Assembly (NCBI GenBank): GCA_002432425.1 | Contig: DJEL01000015.1 | Span: 1-64,000, forward strand | Direction of reading: 5' to 3' | From: Lachnospiraceae bacterium UBA5899 | GTDB taxonomy: Bacteria > Bacillota > Clostridia > Lachnospirales > Lachnospiraceae | DNA: 64,000 nt | Shown: positions 25,889 to 33,801 of the stretch, in pieces | Layout: every line of letters starts with the position of its first letter | Numbering within the stretch: the first letter of the stretch is position 1 | Made by a program: the position numbers and the translations under genes | The notes under the pieces: generated by a model | Databases searched by the model: none | The model's input: the letters and a program-made list of their open reading frames with translations, nothing else | What the model was told of the DNA's origin: nothing

Positions 25889-26539
25889 ATGAGTATACAG
25901 ATGATTTTATTTCAATTAGCGAAAGGAATGCTGGTTTCTATTGAAATCTTTGCACTGACCCTGCTGTTTTCTTTGCCTTTGGGGCTGGTAGTTGCCTTTG
26001 GCAGAATGGCGAAAAACGTAGTGCTGAGGTCCGTGACGAAAGCGTACATATCCATCATGAGAGGTACCCCTCTGATGCTGCAGCTTCTCATTATCTATTT
26101 CGGACCTTCTATTCTGTTTAAGGTAAAAATCGGGCCCGGATACCGATTTGTTGCGGTTATTCTGGCATTCTCCATCAACTATGCCGCTTACTTTGCGGAG
26201 ATTTACCGTTCCGGCATCGAGTCCATGCCGGTGGGGCAGTACGAAGCGGCAAAGGTGCTCGGTTACAACTGGGCGCAGACCTTTTTCAAGATTATCCTGC
26301 CGCAGGTAATCAAGCGGATTTTACCGTCCGTCACAAACGAAATCATAACGCTGGTAAAGGATACATCTCTGGCGTTTGCCATTGCACAGGCGGAAATGTT
26401 TACCATTGCCAAGCAGATTGCGGCAAAGGAAACTACGATTATGCCGCTTATGATTGCCGGCGTGTTCTATTACATTTTCAACCTGATTGTGGCGGTTGTA
26501 ATGGAAAAAATCGAGAAAGCATTCGCATACTATAAATAA
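25889..26539 (+). CDS. Polar amino-acid ABC importer, permease
   Basis: 216 aa inner-membrane protein of the HisM/GlnP family with about five helices. The EAA loop EAAKVLGYNWAQTFFKIILPQ (about 130-150) contacts the ATPase, and RGTPLMLQLLI is the family N-terminal motif. The ribosome site is weak (AAAGGG too far from the ATG), perhaps lowering permease relative to the binding protein. It lies 81 nt after the binding-protein gene and 12 nt before the ATPase gene. Confidence 0.92.
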   Translation: MSIQMILFQLAKGMLVSIEIFALTLLFSLPLGLVVAFGRMAKNVVLRSVTKAYISIMRGTPLMLQLLIIYFGPSILFKVKIGPGYRFVAVILAFSINYAAYFAEIYRSGIESMPVGQYEAAKVLGYNWAQTFFKIILPQVIKRILPSVTNEIITLVKDTSLAFAIAQAEMFTIAKQIAAKETTIMPLMIAGVFYYIFNLIVAVVMEKIEKAFAYYK

Positions 26540-26551
26540 GGAGGTGGCCCC

Positions 26552-27295
26552 ATGAAATTATTGGAAATGAATCATGTAAAAAAAGGATTTGACGGTCACG
26601 GTGTTTTAAAGGACATCTCCTTAAGCGTGGAAAAGGGAGAGGTTGTTTCCATTATCGGACCTTCCGGTTCCGGTAAATCCACGTTGCTCCGCTGTGCCAC
26701 CATGCTGGAAAAAATGGACGACGGCGAGCTTATTTATTTAGGACAGAAGGTGACTGCCACATCCACTAAGGCGGAGCTTAAGAAAATAAGAAGCTGTTTC
26801 GGACTGGTGTTCCAGAACTTCAATCTGTTTCCCCATTACAATGTCATGAAAAACATTACGGATGCGTTAATCCATGTGGATAAAATCCCTAAGAAGGAAG
26901 CCGTGGAGCGTGCGGAAAAGCTTTTGGCGCAGCTGGGGCTTTCCGACAAGGCAGATGCCTATCCCTGCCAGCTTTCCGGCGGACAGCAACAGCGTGTTTC
27001 CATTGCAAGAGCCCTGGCAAAGCAGCCGCAGATACTGTTCTTTGACGAACCGACCTCCGCATTGGATCCGGAGCTTACCGCAGAAGTGCTTAAGGTTATC
27101 AGACAGCTTGCCAAAGAGCATATGACCATGGTAATCGTAACCCATGAAATGAAATTTGCCAAAGAAGTTTCCGACCGCATTATCTTTATGGAAGAGGGCA
27201 TCATCAAGGCGGAAGGAACACCGGACGAGCTTTTCTCTAAGGACAATGAAAGAGTCATGGAATTTATTGGACACTTATCGGAAGAAAGGGTATAA
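26552..27295 (+). CDS. Polar amino-acid ABC importer, ATPase
   Basis: 247 aa. Walker A GPSGSGKST (36-44), Q-loop LVFQNFNLFPH, signature LSGGQQQRVSIARAL, Walker B ILFFDEPTSALD and switch His in VTHEM. Standard GlnQ-type subunit energising the two preceding products. An AAGGAGG site precedes the ATG. It is the last gene of the importer; no clear terminator separates it from the FAD dehydrogenase gene 35 nt on, so read-through is possible. Confidence 0.95.
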   Translation: MKLLEMNHVKKGFDGHGVLKDISLSVEKGEVVSIIGPSGSGKSTLLRCATMLEKMDDGELIYLGQKVTATSTKAELKKIRSCFGLVFQNFNLFPHYNVMKNITDALIHVDKIPKKEAVERAEKLLAQLGLSDKADAYPCQLSGGQQQRVSIARALAKQPQILFFDEPTSALDPELTAEVLKVIRQLAKEHMTMVIVTHEMKFAKEVSDRIIFMEEGIIKAEGTPDELFSKDNERVMEFIGHLSEERV

Positions 27296-27330
27296 TGGGG
27301 GTATCAAGGTAAAAGAGAGGGTATGAATGA

Positions 27331-28701
27331 ATGTATGATGTAATTATTATCGGTGCGGGCCCCGGGGGCATCTTTTCGGCATATGAGCTGACAAAGCTTG
27401 ACCCTGCTTTGAAAATCGCGGTTTTTGAAGGCGGTCATGCACTGGACAGGAGACACTGTCCCATTGACGGTGAGAAAATCAAAAGCTGCGTCAACTGCAA
27501 AAGCTGCTCCATTATGAGCGGGTTTGGCGGTGCCGGAGCTTTTTCTGATGGAAAATACAACATTACCAACGATTTCGGCGGCACACTGTACGAGTATATC
27601 GGCAAGGCAAAGGCGCTGGAGCTGATGAAGTACGTGGACGCCATCAACATGTCCCACGGAGGCGAGGGCACGAAGCTGTATTCCACGGCGGGCTCCAAAT
27701 TCAAGAAACTCTGCATGCAGAACAAATTAAATCTGCTGAATGCTTCCGTACGGCATTTAGGCACGGATATTAATTTTGTGGTGCTGGAAAACCTGTATGC
27801 GGAATTAAAGGAAAAGGCGGACTTTTTCTTTGATACGCCGGTGAAAACCGTAAAGGCGACAGGGGACGGCTACGAAGTGGTCTGCGAAAACGGAACGTAT
27901 ACCTGTAAAAAGTGCATTATATCGGTGGGCAGAAGCGGCAGCAAGTGGATGGAGCAGGTGTGCCGGGATATGGAAATCCCCACAAAATCCAACCGCGTGG
28001 ATATCGGCGTGCGCGTGGAGCTTCCCGCCGTTATCTTTTCCCATCTGACGGACGAACTTTACGAGAGCAAGATTGTGTACCGTACGGAAAAGTTTGAAGA
28101 CAACGTGAGAACGTTCTGCATGAACCCCTACGGCATCGTGGTAAACGAAAACACCAACGGCATTGTGACGGTAAACGGACACAGCTACGAGGACGAAAAT
28201 TTACGGACGGAAAATACGAACTTTGCCCTGCTTGTGGCAAAGCATTTTTCGGAGCCTTTCCGGGACAGCAACGGCTACGGCGAAAGCATAGCACGGCTTT
28301 CCAACATGCTGGGCGGCGGTGTCATTGTGCAGCGGTTCGGCGATTTGGTGCGCGGACGACGGAGCAATGCCAAGAGAATAGAAGAAGGTCTGGTGCGTCC
28401 TACTCTGGCGGCGACGCCCGGGGATTTGAGCCTGGTGCTGCCGAAGCGTATATTGGACGGCATTATGGAAATGATTTATGCACTGGACAAAATTGCACCC
28501 GGAACGGCAAATGATGATACACTGCTTTACGGCGTGGAAGTTAAGTTCTATAATATGGAAGTGGAAATCGATGAACATCTGGAGACCCGTTACAAGGGAC
28601 TGTATGTCATCGGTGACGGCAGCGGTATTACCCACTCGCTTTCCCATGCCTCCGCAAGCGGCGTGTTTGTGGCAAGGGATATTGTGGAAGCGGAAGAGTA
28701 A
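27331..28701 (+). CDS. FAD-dependent dehydrogenase (COG2509-like)
   Basis: 456 aa. The dinucleotide fold is IIIGAGPGG (5-13). A conserved Cys cluster HCPIDGEKIKSCVNCKSC (about 49-66) is followed by SGFGGAGAFSDGKYN, a block that marks this uncharacterised oxidoreductase family. The C-terminus has GLYVIGDGSGITHSLSHASASG, the second FAD contact. Substrate and acceptor are unknown. A GAGAGG site lies 10 nt before the ATG. The next gene follows after 23 nt. Confidence 0.85.
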   Translation: MYDVIIIGAGPGGIFSAYELTKLDPALKIAVFEGGHALDRRHCPIDGEKIKSCVNCKSCSIMSGFGGAGAFSDGKYNITNDFGGTLYEYIGKAKALELMKYVDAINMSHGGEGTKLYSTAGSKFKKLCMQNKLNLLNASVRHLGTDINFVVLENLYAELKEKADFFFDTPVKTVKATGDGYEVVCENGTYTCKKCIISVGRSGSKWMEQVCRDMEIPTKSNRVDIGVRVELPAVIFSHLTDELYESKIVYRTEKFEDNVRTFCMNPYGIVVNENTNGIVTVNGHSYEDENLRTENTNFALLVAKHFSEPFRDSNGYGESIARLSNMLGGGVIVQRFGDLVRGRRSNAKRIEEGLVRPTLAATPGDLSLVLPKRILDGIMEMIYALDKIAPGTANDDTLLYGVEVKFYNMEVEIDEHLETRYKGLYVIGDGSGITHSLSHASASGVFVARDIVEAEE

Positions 28702-28724
28702 CCGACAGGAAGGCATGAGGAAAA

Positions 28725-29570
28725 ATGAAATTAGCGGCGGTAATTATGTTACTTGTGGTTTTGGGGCTCATGGTGCTGTATCTGTTTATGCTGATGCCCC
28801 GGATGCTACACAGACCGGACAAAACACCTTTTATGGGCTGGCTGTATGCACACAGAGGGCTGCACGATAATGCGTCCGACGCACCGGAAAATTCCATGGC
28901 GGCATTTAAGAAGGCTGTGGAAGCCGGCTACGGCATAGAGCTGGACATCCAGCTTACCAAAGACAAAATCCCGGTTATCTTTCACGATTTCACTCTGGTG
29001 AGAATGTGCGGGGAGCCAGGCAAAATAGCGGATTATACCTATGAGGAGCTGCAGAAGTTCCATTTGAAGGACAGCACGGAAAAAATTCCGGCGTTTGCGG
29101 ATTTCTTAAAGCTGGTGGACGGAAAGGTGCCCTTTGTATTAGAGTACAAAATGCCGGGCAACAGCACGGAAATCTGCCGGATAGCGGACGGCATGCTGAA
29201 AGATTACAAGGGTGTTTACTGCATTGAGTCCTTTCATCCGCTGGTGCTTTTATGGTACAGGCAGCACAGAAGCCGCGTGATGCGCGGACAGCTTGCCGAC
29301 AATTTTGTGAAGGACGGGGAAACAGCCCTGCCGGGGATTGCCTACTTTTTACTTCACAATATGCTGTTTGATTTTCTGGCAAAGCCGGACTTCATTGCAT
29401 ACAACCACAAATACTACAAGGATTTGTCCAGACGCATCCTGCGTTATCTGTACGGCACGCTTTCCGTGGCGTGGACGATTAAAAGCGAGAAAGAACTGAA
29501 GGAGAGAAAAGAAGATTTCGACCTCTTTATCTTTGACAGCTTTGTCCCCAACCCGGCAACCGTAAAGTAA
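28725..29570 (+). CDS. Membrane-anchored glycerophosphodiester phosphodiesterase
   Basis: 281 aa. One N-terminal membrane helix (about 4-25), then a GDPD TIM barrel: YAHRGLHDN (His43-Arg44), APENSMAAF, ELDIQLTKD (Glu72, Asp74) and FHDFTL (His87). It should cleave glycerophosphodiesters to glycerol 3-phosphate and an alcohol, or act on lipid or teichoic-acid head groups, at the membrane surface. Near the FAD gene (23 nt), probably co-transcribed. Confidence 0.9.
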   Translation: MKLAAVIMLLVVLGLMVLYLFMLMPRMLHRPDKTPFMGWLYAHRGLHDNASDAPENSMAAFKKAVEAGYGIELDIQLTKDKIPVIFHDFTLVRMCGEPGKIADYTYEELQKFHLKDSTEKIPAFADFLKLVDGKVPFVLEYKMPGNSTEICRIADGMLKDYKGVYCIESFHPLVLLWYRQHRSRVMRGQLADNFVKDGETALPGIAYFLLHNMLFDFLAKPDFIAYNHKYYKDLSRRILRYLYGTLSVAWTIKSEKELKERKEDFDLFIFDSFVPNPATVK

Positions 29571-29675
29571 CGGCAATTTTTGCAGGAAGTTTATAAAAAT
29601 AGACGAAAATCATAGATAAAATTTTAACAAAATGCACAAAAGTGGATTTTGCCCTAAAGTTTTGAATTAAATATC

Positions 29676-29704
29676 TTGATATATTTCTGGCAAATTGATA
29701 AAAT
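29676..29704 (+). promoter_or_regulatory. Promoter of ppdK
   Basis: TTGATA (29676-29681), 17-bp spacer, TAAAAT (29699-29704). Downstream, AAGCACA (29716-29722) and TGTGCTT (29748-29754) can close a leader hairpin before the ribosome site. Confidence 0.8.
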
Positions 29705-29791
29705 GTATAGGAATTAAGCACAGAAGAGGCTTTTTTGGCTTTCTTTTTGTGCTTGAAATAGTTTCATAAATCTATAAAGGAGAAAACAAAC

Positions 29792-32419
29792 ATGAAAAAA
29801 TGGGTGTACTTATTTACCGAAGGTAACGCAAACATGCGTGAACTTCTCGGCGGTAAGGGTGCTAACCTGGCTGAAATGACCGGTCTTGGTCTTCCTGTTC
29901 CCCAGGGTTTCACTATTACCACAGAAGCTTGTACTCAGTACTATGAGGACGGCAGAGAAATCAATGAAGAAATTCAGGCTCAGATCAATGAATACATTGT
30001 AAAGATGGAGGAAATTACCGGTAAGAAGTTCGGTGACAAGGAGAATCCCCTTCTTGTTTCTGTTCGTTCCGGTGCAAGAGCTTCCATGCCCGGTATGATG
30101 GATACCATCTTAAACCTTGGTTTAAATGAGACCGTTGTAAACGTAATCGCTGAGAAATCCGGCAATCCCCGTTGGGCTTGGGACTGCTACAGAAGATTTA
30201 TCCAGATGTACTCTGACGTAGTTATGGAAGTTGGTAAGAAGTACTTCGAAGAACTCATCGACCAGATGAAGGCTAAGAAGGGCGTTACCTACGACGTAGA
30301 ACTGACCGCAGAAGACTTAAAGGAACTTGCTTCCGAATTCAAGGCTGAATACAAAGAAAAAATCGGTGTAGACTTCCCCGACGATCCTAAGGAACAGTTA
30401 ATGGGCGCTATCAAGGCTGTATTCCGTTCCTGGGACAACCCTCGTGCAAACGTATACCGTCGTGACAACGATATCCCTTATTCCTGGGGTACTGCTGTAA
30501 ACGTACAGTCCATGGCTTTCGGTAACATGGGTGATGACTGTGGTACCGGTGTTGCCTTCACAAGAGACCCGGCTACCGGCGAGAAGAAGCTGATGGGTGA
30601 ATTCCTTGTAAACGCACAGGGCGAAGACGTTGTTGCCGGTGTTCGTACACCTATGCCTATCGCAGAGATGGCTGATAAATTCCCTGAAGCATTCGAACAG
30701 TTCAAGAAAGTTTGTGAAACCCTTGAAAACCACTACAGAGATATGCAGGATATGGAGTTTACTGTTGAAAACAAGAAGCTTTACATGCTGCAGACCAGAA
30801 ACGGTAAGAGAACAGCTCAGGCTGCATTAAAGATTGCATGTGACTTAGTAGACGAAGGCATGAGAACCGAAAAAGAAGCAGTAGCTATGATCGATCCTCG
30901 TAACTTAGATACTCTGTTACATCCTCAGTTCGATGCTAAGGCTCTTAAGGCTGCAACTCCTATGGGCAAAGGTCTTGGTGCATCTCCGGGTGCTGCCTGC
31001 GGTAAAATCGTATTTACAGCAGAAGATGCAGAAGAATGGGCAGCTAAGGGTGAAAAGGTTGTTCTGGTTCGTCTGGAAACCTCTCCCGAAGACATCACAG
31101 GTATGAAGGTATCCCAGGGTATCTTAACCGTTCGTGGTGGTATGACATCCCATGCAGCAGTAGTTGCCCGTGGTATGGGTACCTGCTGTGTATCCGGCTG
31201 CGGCGACATCGCAATGGATGAAGCAAACAAGAAATTTACTCTTGCCGGCAAGGAATTCCATGAAGGAGACTACATCTCCATCGACGGTTCCACCGGTAAC
31301 ATTTATGACGGCCAGATTGCAACTGTAGATGCAACCATCGCCGGTGAATTCGGCAGAATCATGGCTTGGGCAGATAAGTACAGAAAGCTGAAAGTTCGTA
31401 CAAACGCAGATACTCCGACCGATGCAAAGAAGGCTCGTGAGCTTGGTGCAGAAGGTATTGGTCTTTGCCGTACAGAGCATATGTTCTTCGAAGAAGACAG
31501 AATTGCAGCATTCCGTGAAATGATCTGCTCCGATACAGTAGAAGAAAGAGAAGCAGCTCTGGATAAGATTCTTCCTTATCAGCAGGGTGACTTCGAAAAA
31601 TTATACGAAGCTCTGGAAGGATGTCCTGTTACCATCCGTTTCCTGGATCCGCCTCTTCACGAATTCGTTCCTACCGAAGAAGCAGACATCGAGAAGCTTG
31701 CTAAGGCTCAGGGCAAATCCGTTGAGACTATCAAGAATATCATCGCTTCCTTACATGAATTCAACCCTATGATGGGTCACAGAGGATGCCGTCTTGCAGT
31801 TACCTATCCTGAAATTGCAAAGATGCAGACCAAGGCTGTTATCTGTGCAGCTATCAATGTAAAGAAGGCACATCCCGATTGGAATGTAGAGCCTGAAATC
31901 ATGATTCCTCTGGTATGTGAAGTGAAGGAACTTAAGTACGTTAAGAAGGTAGTTGTAGAAACCGCTGACGCTGAAATCGCAGCAGCAGGCATCGACCTCA
32001 AGTACGAAGTAGGTACCATGATCGAAATCCCGAGAGCAGCTCTTACCGCTGATGAAATCGCTAAGGAAGCTGATTTCTTCTGCTTCGGTACCAACGACTT
32101 AACCCAGATGACATTCGGCTTCTCCCGTGATGATGCCGGTAAGTTCTTAAATGCTTACTATGATGCAAAGATTTTCGAGAACGATCCGTTTGCTAAGCTT
32201 GACCAAACCGGCGTTGGCAAGCTGATGGATATGGCTATCAAACTTGGTAAGCCTGTAAATCCTAAGCTTCATGTTGGTATCTGTGGTGAGCACGGCGGAG
32301 ATCCTTCTTCCGTTGAATTCTGCCACAAGATTGGCTTAGACTATGTATCCTGCTCACCTTTCCGTGTTCCTATTGCACGTCTGGCAGCAGCTCAGGCAGC
32401 TATCGCTGACGAGAAATAA
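29792..32419 (+). CDS. ppdK: Pyruvate, phosphate dikinase
   Basis: Interconverts pyruvate + ATP + Pi and PEP + AMP + PPi; in anaerobic clostridia it serves glycolysis or gluconeogenesis and PPi use. 875 aa. The N-terminal ATP-grasp domain starts GGKGANLAEMTGLGLPVPQGF; the swivelling phosphohistidine is His454 (GGMTSHAAVVARGMG); the PEP/pyruvate TIM barrel ends with Cys831 in GICGEHGGDP, the same numbering as the C. symbiosum enzyme within one residue. AAAGGAG precedes the ATG. Codon use differs from neighbours (many GCT, GGT and CGT), as expected for a very highly expressed gene. Monocistronic. Confidence 0.97.
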   Translation: MKKWVYLFTEGNANMRELLGGKGANLAEMTGLGLPVPQGFTITTEACTQYYEDGREINEEIQAQINEYIVKMEEITGKKFGDKENPLLVSVRSGARASMPGMMDTILNLGLNETVVNVIAEKSGNPRWAWDCYRRFIQMYSDVVMEVGKKYFEELIDQMKAKKGVTYDVELTAEDLKELASEFKAEYKEKIGVDFPDDPKEQLMGAIKAVFRSWDNPRANVYRRDNDIPYSWGTAVNVQSMAFGNMGDDCGTGVAFTRDPATGEKKLMGEFLVNAQGEDVVAGVRTPMPIAEMADKFPEAFEQFKKVCETLENHYRDMQDMEFTVENKKLYMLQTRNGKRTAQAALKIACDLVDEGMRTEKEAVAMIDPRNLDTLLHPQFDAKALKAATPMGKGLGASPGAACGKIVFTAEDAEEWAAKGEKVVLVRLETSPEDITGMKVSQGILTVRGGMTSHAAVVARGMGTCCVSGCGDIAMDEANKKFTLAGKEFHEGDYISIDGSTGNIYDGQIATVDATIAGEFGRIMAWADKYRKLKVRTNADTPTDAKKARELGAEGIGLCRTEHMFFEEDRIAAFREMICSDTVEEREAALDKILPYQQGDFEKLYEALEGCPVTIRFLDPPLHEFVPTEEADIEKLAKAQGKSVETIKNIIASLHEFNPMMGHRGCRLAVTYPEIAKMQTKAVICAAINVKKAHPDWNVEPEIMIPLVCEVKELKYVKKVVVETADAEIAAAGIDLKYEVGTMIEIPRAALTADEIAKEADFFCFGTNDLTQMTFGFSRDDAGKFLNAYYDAKIFENDPFAKLDQTGVGKLMDMAIKLGKPVNPKLHVGICGEHGGDPSSVEFCHKIGLDYVSCSPFRVPIARLAAAQAAIADEK

Positions 32420-32462
32420 TACAAGGTCTGTAACGGACATTTGATTTATTGCATAAATACAG

Positions 32463-32505
32463 AAATCCCCCATACTTCGTGATGAAGTATGGGGGATTTT
32501 TTTGA
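32463..32505 (+). terminator. Strong terminator after ppdK
   Basis: AATCCCCCATACTTC pairs with GAAGTATGGGGGATT over a GTGAT loop, followed by seven T. Confidence 0.95.
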
Positions 32506-32534
32506 AATGAAAAGTGAATTTTCAAAAATAATTC

Positions 32535-32563
32535 TTGACAATGAAAAAATGCAGCACTATAAT
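32535..32563 (+). promoter_or_regulatory. Consensus promoter of the cysteine-metabolism operon
   Basis: TTGACA (32535-32540), 17-bp spacer, TATAAT (32558-32563): both hexamers are perfect. This implies constant initiation, with control exerted afterwards in the leader. Confidence 0.92.
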
Positions 32564-32616
32564 GCACATAAATCAGATAGGAATTATAAGAATAAAAAGA
32601 GAAGGAGGGAACGGCT

Positions 32617-32760
32617 ATGGGATTTCAGAAAATGAAAAAAGAAAATAACAGAATTGCAGCCAGAGAAATGAACCGTTTCTTCGGCTTCCTTGTTTTACCC
32701 GAAACAGCATGTTGTCTATGTTGTTGTTACGACACAGGCGGCAATTTTTTCTGTAAATAA
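32617..32760 (+). CDS. Cysteine-codon leader peptide (47 aa)
   Basis: ATG at 32617 with AAGGAGG 8 nt upstream. The peptide is basic and helical at the start (MGFQKMKKENNRIAARE) and then carries a cysteine cluster, Cys32, 33, 35, 36 and 37 (TGT TGT CTA TGT TGT TGT at 32710-32727), with Cys46 just before the stop. Immediately after the cluster, ACAGGCGG (32734-32741) is complementary to the 5' arm of the downstream terminator. With genes for cysteine metabolism following, this looks like a ribosome-stalling attenuator peptide. A ribosomal peptide natural-product precursor is the alternative, less favoured. Confidence 0.75.
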   Translation: MGFQKMKKENNRIAAREMNRFFGFLVLPETACCLCCCYDTGGNFFCK

Positions 32761-32801
32761 ACAGATTGATTAGTGTATATAGAAACGGAGACTCCGCCTG
32801 T
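32734..32801 (+). promoter_or_regulatory. Predicted antiterminator of the cysteine attenuator
   Basis: ACAGGCGG (32734-32741, codons 40-42 of the leader) is an exact 8-bp complement of CCGCCTGT (32794-32801), which is also the middle of the terminator 5' arm. The two pairings are mutually exclusive. A ribosome stalled at the first Cys codons would leave ACAGGCGG free; one that reaches the stop would mask it. Confidence 0.65.
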
Positions 32802-32853
32802 TTTATCCATATTTCTGAACGATGAGATATTGGAAAACGGGTGGAGTCTTTTT
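32789..32853 (+). terminator. Conditional terminator of the cysteine attenuator
   Basis: AGACTCCGCCTGTTTT (32789-32804) pairs along all 16 positions, with two G-U pairs, with AAAACGGGTGGAGTCT (32834-32849), followed by a T run. It lies between the leader peptide and the first structural gene, so it must be regulated. Confidence 0.85.
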
Positions 32854-32882
32854 GCGTTTCTGTAAAAGGTGAGGGAAAAACA

Positions 32883-33800
32883 ATGGTTGAAAGCAGAGAA
32901 AGCATTACGGCAAAGTTATGTTCTTTTGCCAGGGCTTATCATTCTAATTTTGAAAAAGAGAAAATTTTTGATGACTATCTTGCATTTGACTTCATGGGAA
33001 AAGAGGAATACGAGGAGATGGGGCAGCTCATCCAGAATGATTTTAATGTATCCGCCCTGGACCCGCAAAGCGATTTTGACGGCTCTTTCGTATACCCGTG
33101 GCTAAACCGGTTCATTTCGCCCATTCCGCTATCGCGCATCGCTTTTGCAGAGAAGGAGCTGCAGCGGTTTGTAAAGGAAAAGGGAAAATGCCAGTATGTA
33201 ATCTGCGGAGCGGGTATGGATACCTTTGCATTCCGAAATGAAAATCCGGATATTCGTATCTTTGAACTGGACCACCCCGATACGCAGCAGTATAAACTGG
33301 AGCGGGTAAAGAAGTTGGAGTGGACGATACCCGAAAATGTACGGTATGTGCCCATTGATTTTTCCAAGGATGACATGAACCGGGTATTGCAGGAATCGGG
33401 AATTGACGAAAATATGCCGACCTTTGTTTCCATTCTCGGGGTAACGTATTATCTGACATTGCCGGTTTTGGAACAGACATTAAAGAAGGTGGGAGGTATA
33501 TCGGAAAAGGAAAGCCGTGTGGTATTTGATTTTCCCGATGAAACAACCTTTGACCCTCATGGAATCGAAAGGGTTTACGGACTGACACACATAACGGAAA
33601 AGTTAGGGGAACCGATGCTGCATGGCTTCCGCCTGCCGGAAATTTATCTGGCACTTTGGGAAAATGGTTTTCAGGTGGAGAAATACGAATCACCGGAAAT
33701 GATACAAAAAAAATTTTTCGGAGAAAGAAAAGACAGACAAAAGGCTTTTGAAAATATCCATTTTATTTTAGCAAAGAAAACAGAAAGGTATGGTGAGTAA
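32883..33800 (+). CDS. SAM-dependent methyltransferase, PPM/LCMT-like
   Basis: 305 aa. The SAM-binding motif is CGAGMDTFAFR (108-118) followed by FELDHPDTQQYK (127-138), the signature of the leucine carboxyl methyltransferase-like family. The substrate is unknown. I chose the ATG at 32883 (AGGTGAGGG upstream); an in-frame GTG at 32841 falls inside the terminator hairpin. It is first in an operon with cystathionine enzymes. B. subtilis places the methyltransferase YrrT in its methionine-to-cysteine operon, so it may supply S-adenosylhomocysteine-derived sulfur or modify a thiol. Confidence 0.8.
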   Translation: MVESRESITAKLCSFARAYHSNFEKEKIFDDYLAFDFMGKEEYEEMGQLIQNDFNVSALDPQSDFDGSFVYPWLNRFISPIPLSRIAFAEKELQRFVKEKGKCQYVICGAGMDTFAFRNENPDIRIFELDHPDTQQYKLERVKKLEWTIPENVRYVPIDFSKDDMNRVLQESGIDENMPTFVSILGVTYYLTLPVLEQTLKKVGGISEKESRVVFDFPDETTFDPHGIERVYGLTHITEKLGEPMLHGFRLPEIYLALWENGFQVEKYESPEMIQKKFFGERKDRQKAFENIHFILAKKTERYGE

Positions 33801-33801
33801 C

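Noticed and set aside
32841..32883. GTG start for the methyltransferase at 32841
   Set aside because: It lies in the 3' arm of the terminator and has no ribosome site; the ATG at 32883 has both good spacing and a family-typical N-terminus.
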